The position numbers and the translations under genes were made by a program. From Ohtaekwangia sp036786105 (lineage in GTDB: Bacteria; Bacteroidota; Bacteroidia; Cytophagales; Cyclobacteriaceae), in assembly GCF_036786105.1 (NCBI RefSeq), contig NZ_DAIQRQ010000014.1, forward strand, positions 28,375-92,374: 64,000 bases of DNA, in the 5' to 3' direction. The notes under the pieces were generated by a model that worked only from the letters and a program-made list of their open reading frames with translations, made no database searches and had not been told where the DNA came from. Numbering within the stretch: the stretch's first letter is position 1; every line of letters starts with the position of its first letter. This document shows positions 34,356 through 42,507 of this stretch, in pieces.

Positions 34356-34724
34356 TTAGTTATCAAGCGCACCCTGTTGTATCCAGCAGTAAATTGTTTG
34401 GCGCTCTTCCTGCGTTATGCTTCCTACACGTGGCATCTTATCCGGATCGGTTAATGGCAGGGTGATTCTGCGTTGCACTTCACTCTTCTTTTCCTGTAAA
34501 TTACTGAGCACGGTCCAGTCGGGCAGGCCCGTACCACTTACATGACATCCTTCTATGGCGCACTTAGTTTGAATAATGGGAACTACATTGGCAGAGTAAC
34601 TTATCGTGGCAGAATTGTCACACGACACAATAAAAGATGAACCAATATTATGGTCTACACATGCTTCTGTTATATACAGCAAAAAGATAAGGAGTATGCA
34701 TGTTTTTAGTATACTTTTCTTCAT
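34356..34724 (-). CDS. Small lipoprotein with a CX4CH haem-type motif
   Basis: About 122 residues: lipoprotein signal (ILKTCILLIFLLYITEAC, Cys at the end of the run) and a single CAIEGCH (CX4CH), preceded by VPIIQTKC and followed by a typical mono-haem fold region and MPRVGSITQEERQTIYCWIQQGA. Met in DKMPRVG could be the distal ligand. CX4CH haem attachment is known in some c-type cytochromes. The arrangement fits small cytochrome-like lipoproteins of Bacteroidota. It is first in the unit with YceI and DUF5777. I chose the ATG at 34724 because it gives the lipoprotein signal. Confidence 0.72.
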   Translation of the reverse strand: MKKSILKTCILLIFLLYITEACVDHNIGSSFIVSCDNSATISYSANVVPIIQTKCAIEGCHVSGTGLPDWTVLSNLQEKKSEVQRRITLPLTDPDKMPRVGSITQEERQTIYCWIQQGALDN

Positions 34725-34861
34725 AATAAAAAGATAAGAAAAATTTTCAATTGCAAGTACGACTATAAACTCCAATGTGCGATGTTTTGCATTTTGTTTT
34801 GCGTTGTAAAAAAAAGTATGGAATAAACTACCCGGCATGCTCTGAAAAAGGGAATCGTATA

Positions 34862-34927
34862 AAAATGAAAATCCCCCGAAGTCCTAGACCCCGGGGGATA
34901 ATCACTGTCTATAGTTGGCTTTAATCT
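34862..34927. repeat. Hairpin cassette, copy 1
   Basis: 66 bases, about 87% identical to a copy at 35185. ATCCCCC (34871-34877) pairs with GGGGGAT (34893-34899). On the minus strand the stem is followed by TTTCATTTTTAT, like an intrinsic terminator. On the plus strand the copy is a 19-codon open frame starting MKIPRSPRPRGI. The 3' part TGTCTATAGTTGGCTTTAATCT is unchanged between copies. Confidence 0.7.
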
Positions 34928-35184
34928 TGAATCAAAGATATAGCCCTAGTAAAAAAGTACCATAACTGAATCGGTCATCTGAAAATATAGCAGACGAATG
35001 GGATTATTTGCAGATAGATGGGCACTATAAAAGTGCGGGAGATAATACTAAGAGAAGTAGCAGATCAACATCTTAAAAAACTGTTCCAACGCTCACCCTA
35101 CTGGATCCAGTACCTTTTTGGAGTAAGCATGTAACAACGGTTTGGTTAAGCGACCTTTTAGAACAGCGTCCTGATAATGGCTAT

Positions 35185-35249
35185 AAAATGAAAATCCCCC
35201 GAAGTACTCGACTAAGGGGGATTGTCATGTCTATAGTTGGCTTTAATCT
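35185..35249. repeat. Hairpin cassette, copy 2
   Basis: 65 bases, second copy of the element at 34862. The stem AATCCCCC/GGGGGATT is kept while the loop has changed. On the minus strand it is followed by TTCATTTTAT and would terminate the transcript of the 38675-35326 genes. On the plus strand it starts a 22-codon frame, MKIPRSTRLRGI. Confidence 0.7.
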
Positions 35250-35325
35250 GTCGTAAAACTACATCTTTTTTTAGTATAATCAACCGATTGCACAAAAAAA
35301 TTAAGGAAAACCGTAAATTATCTGG

Positions 35326-35511
35326 TTACCTTTTTGAAATCGAGTCAATTTTAACAGAATCTTTAGTCATGTAAGTGTCTTTGATCCGCTCCTTCAATTG
35401 CGGTTTTGAGCCTGGAAAAGTGGTTCTCTTGCTGATGTCGTAACTCGCATATCCTATCAATATTACAAACACCACAGCAAACCCCGCGAATATTTTTTTA
35501 CCCTTCGTCAT
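35326..35511 (-). CDS. Small single-pass membrane protein
   Basis: About 61 residues: a basic start (MTKGKKIF), one membrane segment (AGFAVVFVILIGYASYDIS) and a charged tail with KRTTFPGSKPQLKERIKDTY. Such small conserved proteins are common in Cytophagales but have no assigned function. It lies 8 bases after the stop of the large transporter fusion gene on the same strand and is probably its partner subunit or a co-expressed protein. I chose the ATG at 35511; an overlapping TTG at 35523 is possible. Confidence 0.6.
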   Translation of the reverse strand: MTKGKKIFAGFAVVFVILIGYASYDISKRTTFPGSKPQLKERIKDTYMTKDSVKIDSISKR

Positions 35512-35519
35512 CGGTACTA

Positions 35520-38500
35520 TCAAATATACTCCAGCACTTTATCCGCCAGCTCTACATTATCTGACAGCAATTCGTAGAACTGATCTTTATTGAATTTCAA
35601 AATTACAGTATCGGTTTGAGCCACCACGAGGTTAGCATTCAAAAAGTTCTGGTAACCCAGCATCTCTCCTATAAATTGTCCCTGGAGGAACTGCGTCACG
35701 TGTTCCCCTTTGTGATAAAAATCTACTGTTCCGGAGATGATCACATAAAAATTATTGTTGGAGCGCTCGTCCAGGGTAAGCGACTCTCCTTTTTTGAGCC
35801 TCACATCTTCACTGAGATCGGCAAGGTAAGTAAGTGTAAGCCCTGCCACTCCTTTAAAGATATTGATCTCCTGGAAGAAGAGTATCTTTTCAAAACGCGT
35901 CATGCGCTTGCCTTGTATAATGAGCATATCAAGCTCATACTTGGTGGCCTCTCCTAGCCTCTTTGAATTGAGTTCGTATTCCTTCGGATTGATTTGATGC
36001 AACGCCCAGGCCGATACTTCACGAATGAGCAAGTCCGGATTGAACAACTGGGCAATCAGGTCAAGCTTGAAGTCTTCAATCTTTTGCATACCAATCTGGA
36101 ACAGTACACATGCCTTTGTCCAGCGGTTCGATTGCGTAAAGTCGCGGTTGATCAGGAACTTCAACACTAACCGGGAATCGAGCTTCACGCGCGGATAAAA
36201 ATATTCCAGACGACTAATTCGCTCTGCATCGGATATATCATCGAGAATAGGGATAACCCGCTGCTTCAACTGCTCTGAAAGGAATACATCCAGCAGCTCG
36301 ATGGCATACGTTATGCCTTCGGCCGTACCGCTATCAATATTCTCTTTTACCAACTGAATGGAGCGCGTATCATATAACATGGTGAGCAGGGTATAGATGT
36401 GCTCAATGTCATTTTTGATCTCCAGTTGAAGTGCCGTTTTAATCTGTTCGCTGAATCCCTCATCGCCTACTTCATACATGGCACTCAGGTTCCAGCTGAT
36501 ATCGGCTATATCAGATTCAATAACATATTTGATACGCGTAATCTGCGATATCCCTGCCTTGAACCCACATTCACCCAACGACAACAGCACCTGCGATACG
36601 ATCACTTTATTGGGATAATCCATTTTGTTCCAGAGTATCTCGCGCGCACGCTGCCCTCCTATGCGGCCAATTACCTGTACAATGCGCAGCATCATCTGTG
36701 TACTCTGGCCACTGCGGTAAAATGCAGCATCCAGTGCTGGCAGAGTAGTAGCACCGATCTGCACTAAAGCATTCATGGCCTGATTGCTGTATACCGGACT
36801 CCCGAGGTTTTCAATGACAGTATTGATGATCTCCGGATTATTTTTCTTGATGGAAGTTTTGATGGCTGTGTTCCGGACTTGTGGCTCAGCATCAATCAAT
36901 AATTCCATCAGGAACGATGTACATTCTTCACGTGAGGTGTGCAGCAATAACTCTGCTGCATAGTGACGGTCGTTCGGATTGCCTGATCGCGTCAGTTTCT
37001 GAATACGTGCTTTGGTAATGTCACCACCGTTTTGGATGATGAGTTCCAGATCGCTCTTGGTCAATACATTTTTTTCGGAGCCATCAACTTTAGTACCGTC
37101 CATCCGGATAACATACTTATCGGACACCGACAGACCTTTCAATTCATTCATCTTATCTTGTGCGTAGGCACGTATCGGCTCTTCATCGTTCTTCATCATG
37201 TTGTTGACCCATGCAGAAACCTGTGCAGCATTAATCTTCTCCAACAGTTTGTAAGAGAACACGGCCTTTGAAGCCTGTGGCGCCGCAAGCATAGTCTCCA
37301 ACCGGTTCGTTACACGTGTAAAACCTTTCTCCAGTCTTTCCTGCTGCATATCGGTGCTTTCCAGTTTCAGCCGGATCTTGTTCCGATAACCATTATATAG
37401 ATGATTCACTACATAGAAGTAGGCACCGGCCAGCAACAGCAAAAGGATACCAACATGTATAAGTTTAAAGAATGGCAAAAAGGCCATACCAAATATCAGC
37501 AAGCCGGCCACAAAGCGAGCACTCTCGTTCATAAGTCCTTCAACCTTTGCCTGTATATTAAAGCGAAGACGGTTTTCCAGCGGAATAAAAAAGAGCTTGA
37601 AGACAGGGTTCTCCAATGAATCGCGAAGCGTCCAATTGAAAAGACGGGTCAGGGCTACGAACAGAAAGAAGTATATAAAGCCGGTTTCACCGATTACTTT
37701 TTCGTAACCGAAAATTCCTCCCGTTAATAAAGAGCCAGATGCAAACAGAATCACCACCAATGGAAGCACAAACAGCGATACACGCAACCCATAGTTGCTG
37801 ATGATCCGCTGGTTGATAAAGGTTTGCATGATAAGGCTTATACCATATACCGCACCGGTAAAGAATGAGTTGAAGTTGGTAAGCTCGCGTTCCTTCGGAT
37901 ATTGTATTTGCACCAGTTGCTGGAAAGAGTACTGTGTAAACATAAACATTACCATAGAGATAAGCAGAAATACGGAAAGCATCCGTATATAGGGGTCTCT
38001 CACCAGCCGGGTAATGCGCGTCTCTCTCCGTACTGCTGCGCCAAATTCACGCGGGTCGTTCTTGGCCAGTGTAAAAACGGTAGCAATGATGAACAGCAAC
38101 ACCGATACAATGGCTATACTCCCAGCGCAAACCAACAAGTAATCGGAAGTATCTTTAATGATCTTCGAAGTAAATGGAATAGCAATGAGTGTAGCCAGGA
38201 TAGCAGCGATCAACTGGCCGGTATCAATCCATCCGATGATCCTCTTTGACTGCCGGAAATTGAAGAGTCGCCCGAAGATTCCCCAGAAACTCAACAATAA
38301 CACAGCGGTAATGGGACCCGACATGCAGTACAAGGCAAACACAAAGTAATTATGCCATGACGATGGACCGAAGTTTAGCAGCCAGTACGCTCCGAGCGTA
38401 AAGAGCAGAATCAATACAACACTGCCCAGCGCAAGCGTTGTAAACCGTATCCAGTTTTGAAAGAATGAGAACAGCGAAGTGGTAATAATACCGAGTGCAC

Positions 38501-38675
38501 CTGCTGCCAGAAAGGCCTTGTTCAGGTAAGCTCCCATCCTGTTGAGAAAAAGAGAGTCTGCCGTTACCTGGTAGGTGGCAATGAACACGCCCATGAAGAA
38601 GCCTGTACAAAGCATTACAATGATCTGCTTCTGCTCTTCGTTCTTGATGCGGAGTAAGCGTGCTAAACTTGCCAT
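35520..38675 (-). CDS. Npt-like transporter fused to HEAT repeats and a cNMP-binding-like domain
   Basis: 1051 residues in three parts. Residues about 1-430 form a transporter with about 12 membrane segments resembling the ATP/ADP translocase (Npt/TLC) or MFS group (IVMLCTGFFMGVFIATYQVTAD at the start). Residues about 540-900 are HEAT-like helices (AEPQVRNTAIKTSIKKNNPE, SPVYSNQAMNALVQIGA). The last ~120 residues have the cyclic-nucleotide-binding jelly roll (VRLKKGESLTLDERSNNNFYVIISGTVDFYHKGE, then QGQFIGEMLGYQNFLNANL). The phosphate-binding Arg expected after GEM...P is absent, so cAMP binding in the usual way is doubtful. Substrate unknown. Confidence 0.75.
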   Translation of the reverse strand: MASLARLLRIKNEEQKQIIVMLCTGFFMGVFIATYQVTADSLFLNRMGAYLNKAFLAAGALGIITTSLFSFFQNWIRFTTLALGSVVLILLFTLGAYWLLNFGPSSWHNYFVFALYCMSGPITAVLLLSFWGIFGRLFNFRQSKRIIGWIDTGQLIAAILATLIAIPFTSKIIKDTSDYLLVCAGSIAIVSVLLFIIATVFTLAKNDPREFGAAVRRETRITRLVRDPYIRMLSVFLLISMVMFMFTQYSFQQLVQIQYPKERELTNFNSFFTGAVYGISLIMQTFINQRIISNYGLRVSLFVLPLVVILFASGSLLTGGIFGYEKVIGETGFIYFFLFVALTRLFNWTLRDSLENPVFKLFFIPLENRLRFNIQAKVEGLMNESARFVAGLLIFGMAFLPFFKLIHVGILLLLLAGAYFYVVNHLYNGYRNKIRLKLESTDMQQERLEKGFTRVTNRLETMLAAPQASKAVFSYKLLEKINAAQVSAWVNNMMKNDEEPIRAYAQDKMNELKGLSVSDKYVIRMDGTKVDGSEKNVLTKSDLELIIQNGGDITKARIQKLTRSGNPNDRHYAAELLLHTSREECTSFLMELLIDAEPQVRNTAIKTSIKKNNPEIINTVIENLGSPVYSNQAMNALVQIGATTLPALDAAFYRSGQSTQMMLRIVQVIGRIGGQRAREILWNKMDYPNKVIVSQVLLSLGECGFKAGISQITRIKYVIESDIADISWNLSAMYEVGDEGFSEQIKTALQLEIKNDIEHIYTLLTMLYDTRSIQLVKENIDSGTAEGITYAIELLDVFLSEQLKQRVIPILDDISDAERISRLEYFYPRVKLDSRLVLKFLINRDFTQSNRWTKACVLFQIGMQKIEDFKLDLIAQLFNPDLLIREVSAWALHQINPKEYELNSKRLGEATKYELDMLIIQGKRMTRFEKILFFQEINIFKGVAGLTLTYLADLSEDVRLKKGESLTLDERSNNNFYVIISGTVDFYHKGEHVTQFLQGQFIGEMLGYQNFLNANLVVAQTDTVILKFNKDQFYELLSDNVELADKVLEYI

Positions 38676-38689
38676 AGGTTACCATCAAA

Positions 38690-38731
38690 TATAAAAAAAT
38701 CCGGTCCTGATTCATGATCAGGGCCGGATTT
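38690..38731 (-). terminator. Terminator downstream of the OmpH/Skp gene
   Basis: A 15-bp stem (38697-38711 with 38717-38731, one G-T pair) has a 5-base loop and is followed on the minus strand by TTTTTTTATATTTG. It lies about 200 bases past the ompH-like stop, just before the Npt-like gene. Confidence 0.8.
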
Positions 38732-38737
38732 TTAACT

Positions 38738-38927
38738 GTTATCCGTGACACGTTAATCGTTATCAGGAAGAGTATATTAACGGTTACCCTAAACGATCTG
38801 TGTTATTCTGTTCCCGATAGCCATCGGGATATGGGAAATAAATTTTGGTCTCTCAGGCTAATCGTTATTAGTTACACGTCATTCAGATCTGTTTCTGATA
38901 ACGGATTACTATTAACCGTTAACGGTA
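38738..38927. repeat. Spacer of GTTATC/CGTTA words with a REP-like palindrome
   Basis: No open frame. Short words such as GTTATCCG, CGTTAATCGTTATCAG and TAACCGTTAACGG recur in both orientations. At 38812-38829 TCCCGAT-AGCC-ATCGGGA is a perfect 7-bp inverted repeat. Confidence 0.6.
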
Positions 38928-39548
38928 TTATTTCTTCGCCGCAGTACTATCCGCTTTCACACCACCCGATTTCTCCTGATTATACTCGCTGTTCAAGCCA
39001 TCAATAACATCTTTGGAGATATTCAGTGCTTCGCCGGCAAACAACACATCGCTGGAAGGATCGTACTTCAACACCACCTGAAGACCTTTCTCGGTGCCAT
39101 ATTTTTTCAGGAAATTTGTAATGCGTTCGTAAAGTTCTTTATTCAGCTTCGCTTCTTCTTCCATCAGTTGCTGGCTCAGCGTCTGTTGATAGAGTTGCAG
39201 GTTCTGTTGCTTCTTGCCCAGATCTTCTTCCGTTGCCTTTACCTGTCCAAGGGTCATGCTATTCACGTTACGCTGGTAGGCTGCAATTTCGTTCTGAAGG
39301 CCGATGGCGCGGTTGCGATATTCCTGTTCCAGGCTTTTGGATTTTTCTTCCAGTTGAACCTTCTGTGCTTTGAGGTAATCGTAATATTTTAAAACAGTAT
39401 CCGAGTTAATATAGGCAACTGTCAGAGCGCCAGGCTCCACGGCAGTATCGCCAGACGCTGCTGGTTTGGATGATGAGAAATGTAAATAGAATAACACAGC
39501 GACTGCCACCAGCAGCACAATGTTTAAGATCAACGAAAGATTTTTCAT
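38928..39548 (-). CDS. OmpH/Skp family periplasmic chaperone-like protein
   Basis: 206 residues: an N-terminal membrane segment (LILNIVLLVAVAVLFYLHF), a Ser/Ala spacer, then VAYINSDTVLKYYDYLKAQKVQLEEKSKSLEQEY, the OmpH start, and a long coiled coil (about 75-150) with many Gln, ending in the alpha/beta core VLKYDPSSDVLFAGEALNISKDVI. Skp holds unfolded outer-membrane proteins in the periplasm. Here the N-terminus looks like a membrane anchor more than a cleaved signal. It has its own terminator. Confidence 0.88.
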   Translation of the reverse strand: MKNLSLILNIVLLVAVAVLFYLHFSSSKPAASGDTAVEPGALTVAYINSDTVLKYYDYLKAQKVQLEEKSKSLEQEYRNRAIGLQNEIAAYQRNVNSMTLGQVKATEEDLGKKQQNLQLYQQTLSQQLMEEEAKLNKELYERITNFLKKYGTEKGLQVVLKYDPSSDVLFAGEALNISKDVIDGLNSEYNQEKSGGVKADSTAAKK

Positions 39549-39653
39549 TAATTAAAGGTTCAGAGTTCAGGGCGCAAATATGTGCAGAATTTTCGGAGGC
39601 TGAACAGCGAGGTAAGAATTTTCCGGTAATCTTTTCAGCCAGCCTTGCTGAAC

Positions 39654-40217
39654 TCAGCCGGCCTCCTGATCTTCCGTTTGAAAGGAATACAGGGTTGGAT
39701 CCAGCTTCAATGTATCTTCGTTAAAGTCTTTGATAAACTTCTCAATAACCTTGTCGGTAATGCGCTCTACATGGAGCCCTACATCGAGGCTTACGCCAAA
39801 TTCGGAATTGGCGTCAAGGTCTACATGTTCTTTTACTTTTACAGATTCGTCTTCTTCAAGCTCCATGATCACTTCAGCCATAAACAAACCGATCTCTTCT
39901 TCCAGCGGATCGAGTGTTTCCAGGTTTCCGTTTTCATCTTCATCGTAAGTAATCTTTTTATACTCCGGAAAATGCTTGGCAGCACGATGCTCCGCTATTT
40001 CGTAGAGTTCGCTTTCGTGTTGCAGACGCAATGTATAGATCACAGCATCGTAGATAACATCCTTACCTTCAAACTTGCCTAAGAAATAGAAGTGTGAGTA
40101 TTCATCCGAGTTTTCATCTTCATCATCAAACAAGAATGTTCTTCCCAGAGTAAGCATTTTTTCTCTATACTCTTCTATGATCTTCGGACTGAAACCTAAA
40201 TTCTCTACTGGTGCCAT
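39654..40217 (-). CDS. Conserved acidic protein of unknown function
   Basis: 187 residues, very rich in Asp and Glu (FLFDDEDENSDEYSHF, DEDENGNLETLDPLEEE, ELEEDESVKVKEHVDLD). No signal peptide or membrane segment is visible, so it is cytoplasmic. It begins MAPVENLGFSPKIIEEYREKML. I recognise it as a Bacteroidota-wide hypothetical but can give no function. The long acidic stretches could mimic nucleic acid or bind cations. The genes around it (OmpH/Skp, carbonic anhydrase) give no clear hint. Confidence 0.75.
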   Translation of the reverse strand: MAPVENLGFSPKIIEEYREKMLTLGRTFLFDDEDENSDEYSHFYFLGKFEGKDVIYDAVIYTLRLQHESELYEIAEHRAAKHFPEYKKITYDEDENGNLETLDPLEEEIGLFMAEVIMELEEDESVKVKEHVDLDANSEFGVSLDVGLHVERITDKVIEKFIKDFNEDTLKLDPTLYSFQTEDQEAG

Positions 40218-40312
40218 AACTCAAACGAATCGTTCTTTAATTTAAAAAAAATGGTTGAAAATATATACGCTTTGTCAGGAAAATTATACCGGATTCAAGG
40301 TGTCTGAACAGA

Positions 40313-40825
40313 TTATTCCTTGAACCAGGTGGCATACATCGGATAGTTACGGGCCGTCCGTTGTATCACCTCTTTCATTTCCTCTCCGATTGCTTTCACG
40401 CGTCTGGCCGGTGTACCGGCGTAGATACTTCCCGGTTCAACAATGGTTCCCGCCAGCACCACGGCACCTGCAGCAATTACCGAGTTCTCCCCTATTACTG
40501 CATCGTCCATTACAATAGCGCCCATCCCGATCAGCACGTTGTCTTTCACCGTGCAGCCGTGTACAATCGCATTGTGGGCGATCGAAACATTACTGCCAAT
40601 CACGGTCCTGGCCTTCTGATAGGTACAATGGATCACCGCACCATCCTGAATATTGGTATTGTCGCCAATGGTAATGGAGTGAACATCACCTCGCACCACG
40701 GCATTAAACCAGACCGTACAATTGTCTCCCATCACAACCTCCCCCACTACGGTTGCATTATCTGCCAGAAAACAATTGTTCCCAAATTTCGGCTCATGCC
40801 CTCTCACTGCCTTGATAAGTGCCAT
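40313..40825 (-). CDS. Gamma carbonic anhydrase family protein
   Basis: 170-residue left-handed beta-helix protein built of hexapeptide repeats (NNCFLADNATVVGEVVMGDNCTVWFNAVVRGDV, ITIGDNTNIQDGAVIHC, VTIGSN-like VIGSNVSIAHNAIVHGC). The three metal-binding His are present: one in VIHC and two in IAHNAIVHGC. The family includes CO2 hydratases and proteins of unknown activity (YrdA, CaiE); the conserved His suggests a metal site, but activity in this clade is unproven. It is divergent from miaB with a 120-base spacer. Confidence 0.88.
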   Translation of the reverse strand: MALIKAVRGHEPKFGNNCFLADNATVVGEVVMGDNCTVWFNAVVRGDVHSITIGDNTNIQDGAVIHCTYQKARTVIGSNVSIAHNAIVHGCTVKDNVLIGMGAIVMDDAVIGENSVIAAGAVVLAGTIVEPGSIYAGTPARRVKAIGEEMKEVIQRTARNYPMYATWFKE

Positions 40826-40919
40826 GCGATGCGTTTAAAAGTTGGACGAAATCTACAATTGGAATCTGAAAAATCGTAAATCCACTGACAAGATGTCACC
40901 ATAAAAACACTAAAAGTTG

Positions 40920-40927
40920 TACTTTTG
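40920..40927 (+). promoter_or_regulatory. -7 promoter box of miaB
   Basis: TACTTTTG matches TAnnTTTG exactly and lies 18 bases before the miaB ATG at 40946. It also argues against a TTG start at 40925. No -33 box is clear. Confidence 0.55.
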
Positions 40928-40945
40928 CGACTTATTAAGAACACG

Positions 40946-42406
40946 ATGGAGAATTTGATTGGAGATCTGGATGTTTTGAACCCGCAGGATGCGGAAGCCT
41001 GTGAAACGGTTCATGTTTTGAAGGATGAAAATACCGGCAATAAGCGCAAGCTATATATAGAGAGTTATGGGTGCCAGATGAATTTTGCAGACAGCGAGAT
41101 CGTGGCATCAATTCTACAGAAAGAGGGATTTGATACCACGTCCGATATCGCTACTGCCGATGTTGTATTTCTGAATACCTGTTCGATCCGTGAGAAGGCA
41201 GAGCAAACTGTGCGCAACCGCTTAACGCATATCAATGGCCTTAAAAAGCAAAAGCCGGAGTTGCTGGTAGGTGTACTCGGTTGTATGGCTGAACGCCTGA
41301 AGGCTAAGTTTTTAGAAGAAGAAAAGATCGTAGACCTCGTAGCAGGCCCCGATGCTTACCGCGATCTACCGGCACTCATCAGCCAGGTGGATGACGGACA
41401 GAAAGCGGTAAACACATTCCTTTCGCGCGAAGAGACGTATGCCGATATAAGCCCGGTGCGCCTTAATTCCAACGGCGTTACTGCTTTCATATCCATTATG
41501 CGTGGCTGCGACAACATGTGCTCATTTTGCGTGGTGCCTTTCACCCGCGGCCGCGAGCGCAGTCGTGATCCCTATTCCATTGTGCAGGAAGCAACGCAGA
41601 TGTTTGCGCAAGGTTATCGCGAGGTAACATTGCTGGGCCAAAATGTAGACTCCTATAAATGGAGCCCCGAAGAAAACAACAAGGCGTGGATTGAGAAGAA
41701 CGGTGTGAGCAACATTATTACGTTTGCCAACCTGCTGGAGATGGTGGCCAAGGTGCATCCTGATCTGCGCGTACGCTTCTCCACTTCGCACCCTAAAGAT
41801 ATTACCGATGATGTGCTGCATACCATGGCGAAGTACGAGAACATCTGCAAGTATATACACCTGCCGGTGCAAAGCGGTAACACACGTATTCTTGACATCA
41901 TGAACCGTGGCTATTCCCGCGAATGGTATCTCGACAAGATTAAGAGTATACGAACCATCCTCGGCAACGACTGTGGTATATCTTCTGATATGATTACCGG
42001 TTTCTGTACCGAAACGGAAGAAGAACACCAGGATACACTTTCGCTGATGGATGCCGTTGAATATGATTTTGCCTACATGTTCTTTTACTCCGAGCGTCCG
42101 GGAACACTCGCAGCAAAAAAATATACCGATGATATAGACCTTGATATCAAGAAGCGCAGACTGAATGAGATCATCCAGAAACAAACCGAGCATTCGCTGA
42201 AGCGAAACAAGCTCGATGTAGGCAAGGTATATAAAGTGCTTATCGAAGGATTCTCCAAACGATCCGAAGAGTATCTGCAGGGACGCAACTCTGCAAACAA
42301 AGTAATTGTTTTCCCGAAAGGAAACTACAAGAAAGGCGAGTATGTGCACGTGCTGGTAGAAGACTGCACCGGTGCCACACTGATGGGAAAAACCATTAAC
42401 AGTTAG
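40946..42406 (+). CDS. miaB: tRNA-2-methylthio-N6-dimethylallyladenosine synthase
   Basis: Radical SAM methylthiotransferase that turns i6A37 into ms2i6A37 in tRNAs reading U-starting codons. About 486 residues. The N-terminal MTTase domain has three cluster Cys: YIESYGCQMNFADSE, FLNTCSIREKAEQ and GVLGCMAERLK. The radical SAM motif CxxxCxxC is CDNMCSFC in IMRGCDNMCSFCVVPFTRGRERSR. A C-terminal TRAM domain follows (VGKVYKVLIEGFSKRSEEYLQGR). The ATG at 40946 follows a -7 box. MiaE at 45857 acts downstream of the product. The sigma-54 activator gene is 101 bases after the stop. Confidence 0.96.
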   Translation: MENLIGDLDVLNPQDAEACETVHVLKDENTGNKRKLYIESYGCQMNFADSEIVASILQKEGFDTTSDIATADVVFLNTCSIREKAEQTVRNRLTHINGLKKQKPELLVGVLGCMAERLKAKFLEEEKIVDLVAGPDAYRDLPALISQVDDGQKAVNTFLSREETYADISPVRLNSNGVTAFISIMRGCDNMCSFCVVPFTRGRERSRDPYSIVQEATQMFAQGYREVTLLGQNVDSYKWSPEENNKAWIEKNGVSNIITFANLLEMVAKVHPDLRVRFSTSHPKDITDDVLHTMAKYENICKYIHLPVQSGNTRILDIMNRGYSREWYLDKIKSIRTILGNDCGISSDMITGFCTETEEEHQDTLSLMDAVEYDFAYMFFYSERPGTLAAKKYTDDIDLDIKKRRLNEIIQKQTEHSLKRNKLDVGKVYKVLIEGFSKRSEEYLQGRNSANKVIVFPKGNYKKGEYVHVLVEDCTGATLMGKTINS

Positions 42407-42416
42407 TGTTGTTACT

Positions 42417-42443
42417 CCAGCCTTTTGAAGCAACAAGGGCTGG
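42417..42443 (+). terminator. Weak hairpin after miaB
   Basis: CCAGCC (42417-42422) pairs with GGCTGG (42438-42443), extended by TTTTG/CAAGG with a mismatch. The following CATATATTTTCAG is only mildly T-rich. It may end part of the miaB transcript before the sigma-54 activator gene. Confidence 0.35.
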
Positions 42444-42507
42444 CATATATTTTCAGCCTGCTGTTAATGTTATTTTTTGACAGACATGATTAACAGACAA
42501 ACAACCG

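Noticed and set aside
34862..35249. Interpretation of the duplicated cassette as an IS end or att site pair
   Set aside because: The copies are direct, not inverted, and no recombinase gene or target duplication is visible between or beside them.
41522..42436. 304-codon open frame antisense to miaB
   Set aside because: It lies opposite a fully conserved radical SAM gene, has no recognisable motif and its composition is that of a shadow frame.
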